DNA of 64,000 nt from Planotetraspora mira (GTDB lineage Bacteria > Actinomycetota > Actinomycetes > Streptosporangiales > Streptosporangiaceae). The DNA lies in assembly GCF_016863275.1 (NCBI RefSeq), contig NZ_BOOO01000002.1, positions 1 to 64,000 on the forward strand, given 5' to 3'. Each line of letters starts with the position of its first letter. Position 1 is the stretch's first letter. Made by a program: the position numbers and the translations under genes. The notes below the pieces were generated by a model. It saw only the letters and a program-made list of their open reading frames with translations, was not told the origin of the DNA and did no database searches. This document shows positions 62,767-64,000 of the stretch, piece by piece.

Positions 62767-63229
62767 CGTGATCATGCACAGGTTCGGAGAAGTAGGCCCT
62801 GACCTGCGCAATCCCCCATCGTGATCATGCACGGATTCGGAGAAACCGGCTCCGACATGCACCGATCCCCGCCGTGATCATGCGCAAGTTCGTGAACCAC
62901 TCACCCGACCTGGGCGTACAACAGTCGTGATCATGCACGAGAAGCACGCCGGGCGTCCACGTCTCACTCGTTCATTCCCCATCAGGTACACCACAACGGC
63001 CCGGCTGCATGATCACGCATATCGAATGCGCAGGTCAGCCGGGCCGTCCACGAAGGTGCGCATGATCACGATGGGGGATCGCGCAGGTCGGGGCTTACTT
63101 GTCCGAACCTGCGCATGATCACGACCGGGGTTTGCGCAGGTCAGGGCCCACTTCTCCGAACCTGCGCATGATCACGACCGGGGTTTGGGCACGTCGGACG
63201 GGCCGGACCCGAACCTGTGCATGATCACG
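62767..63229. repeat. Array C: two opposing half-arrays with a 53-bp period
   Basis: CGTGATCATGCA-type cores start at 62767, 62820, 62873 and 62926; TGCATGATCACG/CGCATGATCACG-type cores start at 63006, 63059, 63112, 63165 and 63218. Each half has an exact 53-bp period. Orientation flips between 62937 and 63006. Conserved blocks GCGCAGGTC and CCGAACCTG recur in the right half (for example 63112 and 63165). It fills the gap between a membrane protein gene (minus) and an aminotransferase gene (plus). Confidence 0.9.
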
Positions 63230-63290
63230 GCGGAGGGGTTGCGCAAAGGTTGGCGGTGGGGGTGGATTTGTCGGATTCGGGTGAGGCAGC

Positions 63291-64000
63291 ATGCCTTACA
63301 TGTTCGACCGGAAACGCCTCCACGCCCTGCTCGAACGCGAGCGCCGGAACTACGAAGCGCGACTGCCGCGCAGCCGCGCGGCCTACGACGGCGCCGGATC
63401 CCTTCTCGGTCGCGTGCCGATGACCTGGATGAACAAGGCCGCCGGGCGGTTCCCCGCCTACCTCGACGAGGCACGTGGCGCGCGCGTCCGCGACATCGAC
63501 GGCTTCGAGTACGTCGACTTCTGCCTCGGCGACACCGGCGCGATGGCCGGCCACTCCCCCGAGCCCGTCATGCGTGCCGTACGGAACCGTCTGGGGTTCA
63601 CCGCCATGCTCCCAAGCGAGGACGCCCAACTCGTCGGCGCCGAGCTGACCCGCCGGTTCAAGGTCGGCCTGTGGAGCTTCAGCCTGACCGCGACCGACGC
63701 CAACCGGTGGGCCCTCCGCCTGGCGCGCCAGATCACCCGCAGGCCGAAGATCCTGGTGTTCAACTACTGCTATCACGGCACCGTCGACGAGACCGTGGTC
63801 ACGCTCGGCCCGGACGGCACCCTGCCCCGCCCCGGCAACGTCGGTCCTCCCGTCGACCCCGCGGAGACCACCCGGGTGGTCGAGTTCAACGACCTGGAGG
63901 CGCTGGAGCGGGAGCTCTCCCACGGCGACGTCGCCTGTGTGCTGATGGAGCCCGCGCTGACCAACATCGGCATCGTGCTGCCGGCCCCCGGGTTCCTGCC
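63291..64000 (+). CDS. Class III aminotransferase (glutamate-1-semialdehyde aminomutase type), truncated by window edge
   Basis: Runs off the right edge after about 236 codons from ATG at 63291 (GAGG upstream; ATG at 63300 also possible). The segment RVRDIDGFEYVDFCLGDTGA, then MAGHSPEPVMRAV, is the typical class III start. SLTATDANRWALRLARQIT and ILVFNYCYHGTVDETVV cover the PLP phosphate and ring contacts (the YCYHG pattern). The PLP lysine would lie beyond the edge. Related to HemL-like aminomutases or aspartate-type aminotransferases; the reaction is not known. Immediately downstream of array C. Confidence 0.87.
   Translation, partial: MPYMFDRKRLHALLERERRNYEARLPRSRAAYDGAGSLLGRVPMTWMNKAAGRFPAYLDEARGARVRDIDGFEYVDFCLGDTGAMAGHSPEPVMRAVRNRLGFTAMLPSEDAQLVGAELTRRFKVGLWSFSLTATDANRWALRLARQITRRPKILVFNYCYHGTVDETVVTLGPDGTLPRPGNVGPPVDPAETTRVVEFNDLEALERELSHGDVACVLMEPALTNIGIVLPAPGFL

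Overview
High-GC actinomycete chromosome, most likely a Streptosporangiales-type organism (inference). The pointers are the strong GC third-position bias, GTG/TTG starts, several apparently leaderless promoters, an F420-dependent reductase, an XRE-DUF5753/DUF397/ATPase trio and a glnE / nadE / glnA2 / panB neighbourhood like that of Streptomyces. No rRNA, tRNA, phage integrase or transposase was recognised. About 50 protein genes are supported, mostly chromosomal housekeeping and regulatory genes.

Layout. 1-5.7 kb: a TetR regulator, a membrane protein of unknown function and glnE. 5.9-9.3 kb: a class I amidotransferase, an alpha/beta hydrolase, a hot-dog thioesterase-like protein and a PH-like protein; repeat array A lies at 7.58-7.80 kb. 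9.6-13.4 kb: glnA2 with a GlnR-like box, then an ArsR regulator and a divergent MFS pump around a perfect palindrome. 13.5-19.0 kb: nadE, then an MFS-TetR pair and another MFS gene. 19.1-25.3 kb: panB, a threonine-dehydratase-like enzyme, a trans-sulfuration enzyme, a hydrolase, a secreted phytase/esterase-like protein and npdG. 25.4-29.8 kb: a secreted lipase, a hypothetical protein, LysR, small proteins and map. 29.8-32.4 kb: a copper unit, copC plus a copD-ctaG fusion.

32.5-38 kb: an XRE-TPR regulator divergent from an unlisted 45-residue exported peptide (an RRNPP-like arrangement), then PucR and a molybdenum hydroxylase large subunit. 38-43 kb: a SecDF-P1-like/Excalibur fusion, ald, a DUF3105/DUF305 pair and a DUF3467 protein; repeat array B is at 43.0-43.5 kb. 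43.5-47.4 kb: a DUF6421-SDR-threonine aldolase operon. 47.5-48.3 kb: a decayed two-component system. 48.3-57.6 kb: an oxidoreductase, a phosphatase, the XRE/DUF397/ATPase trio, a helicase-associated protein, an M20 peptidase, a DUF1349 protein and a double-psi barrel secreted protein. 57.7-64 kb: a GroES-like protein, a short Trp/Arg/Cys-rich peptide gene overlapping an ABC exporter, an M20 amidohydrolase, a PGPGW protein, repeat array C and a truncated class III aminotransferase.

The three most notable items are these. (1) Arrays A, B and C are built on an exact 53-bp period with a 12-bp core related to TGCATGATCACG. In B and C the core flips orientation at the centre. (2) A putative peptide pheromone sits beside an XRE-TPR receptor. 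(3) A putative cationic Trp/Arg/Cys peptide is translationally coupled to an ABC exporter. All functional statements about these are inference from sequence.
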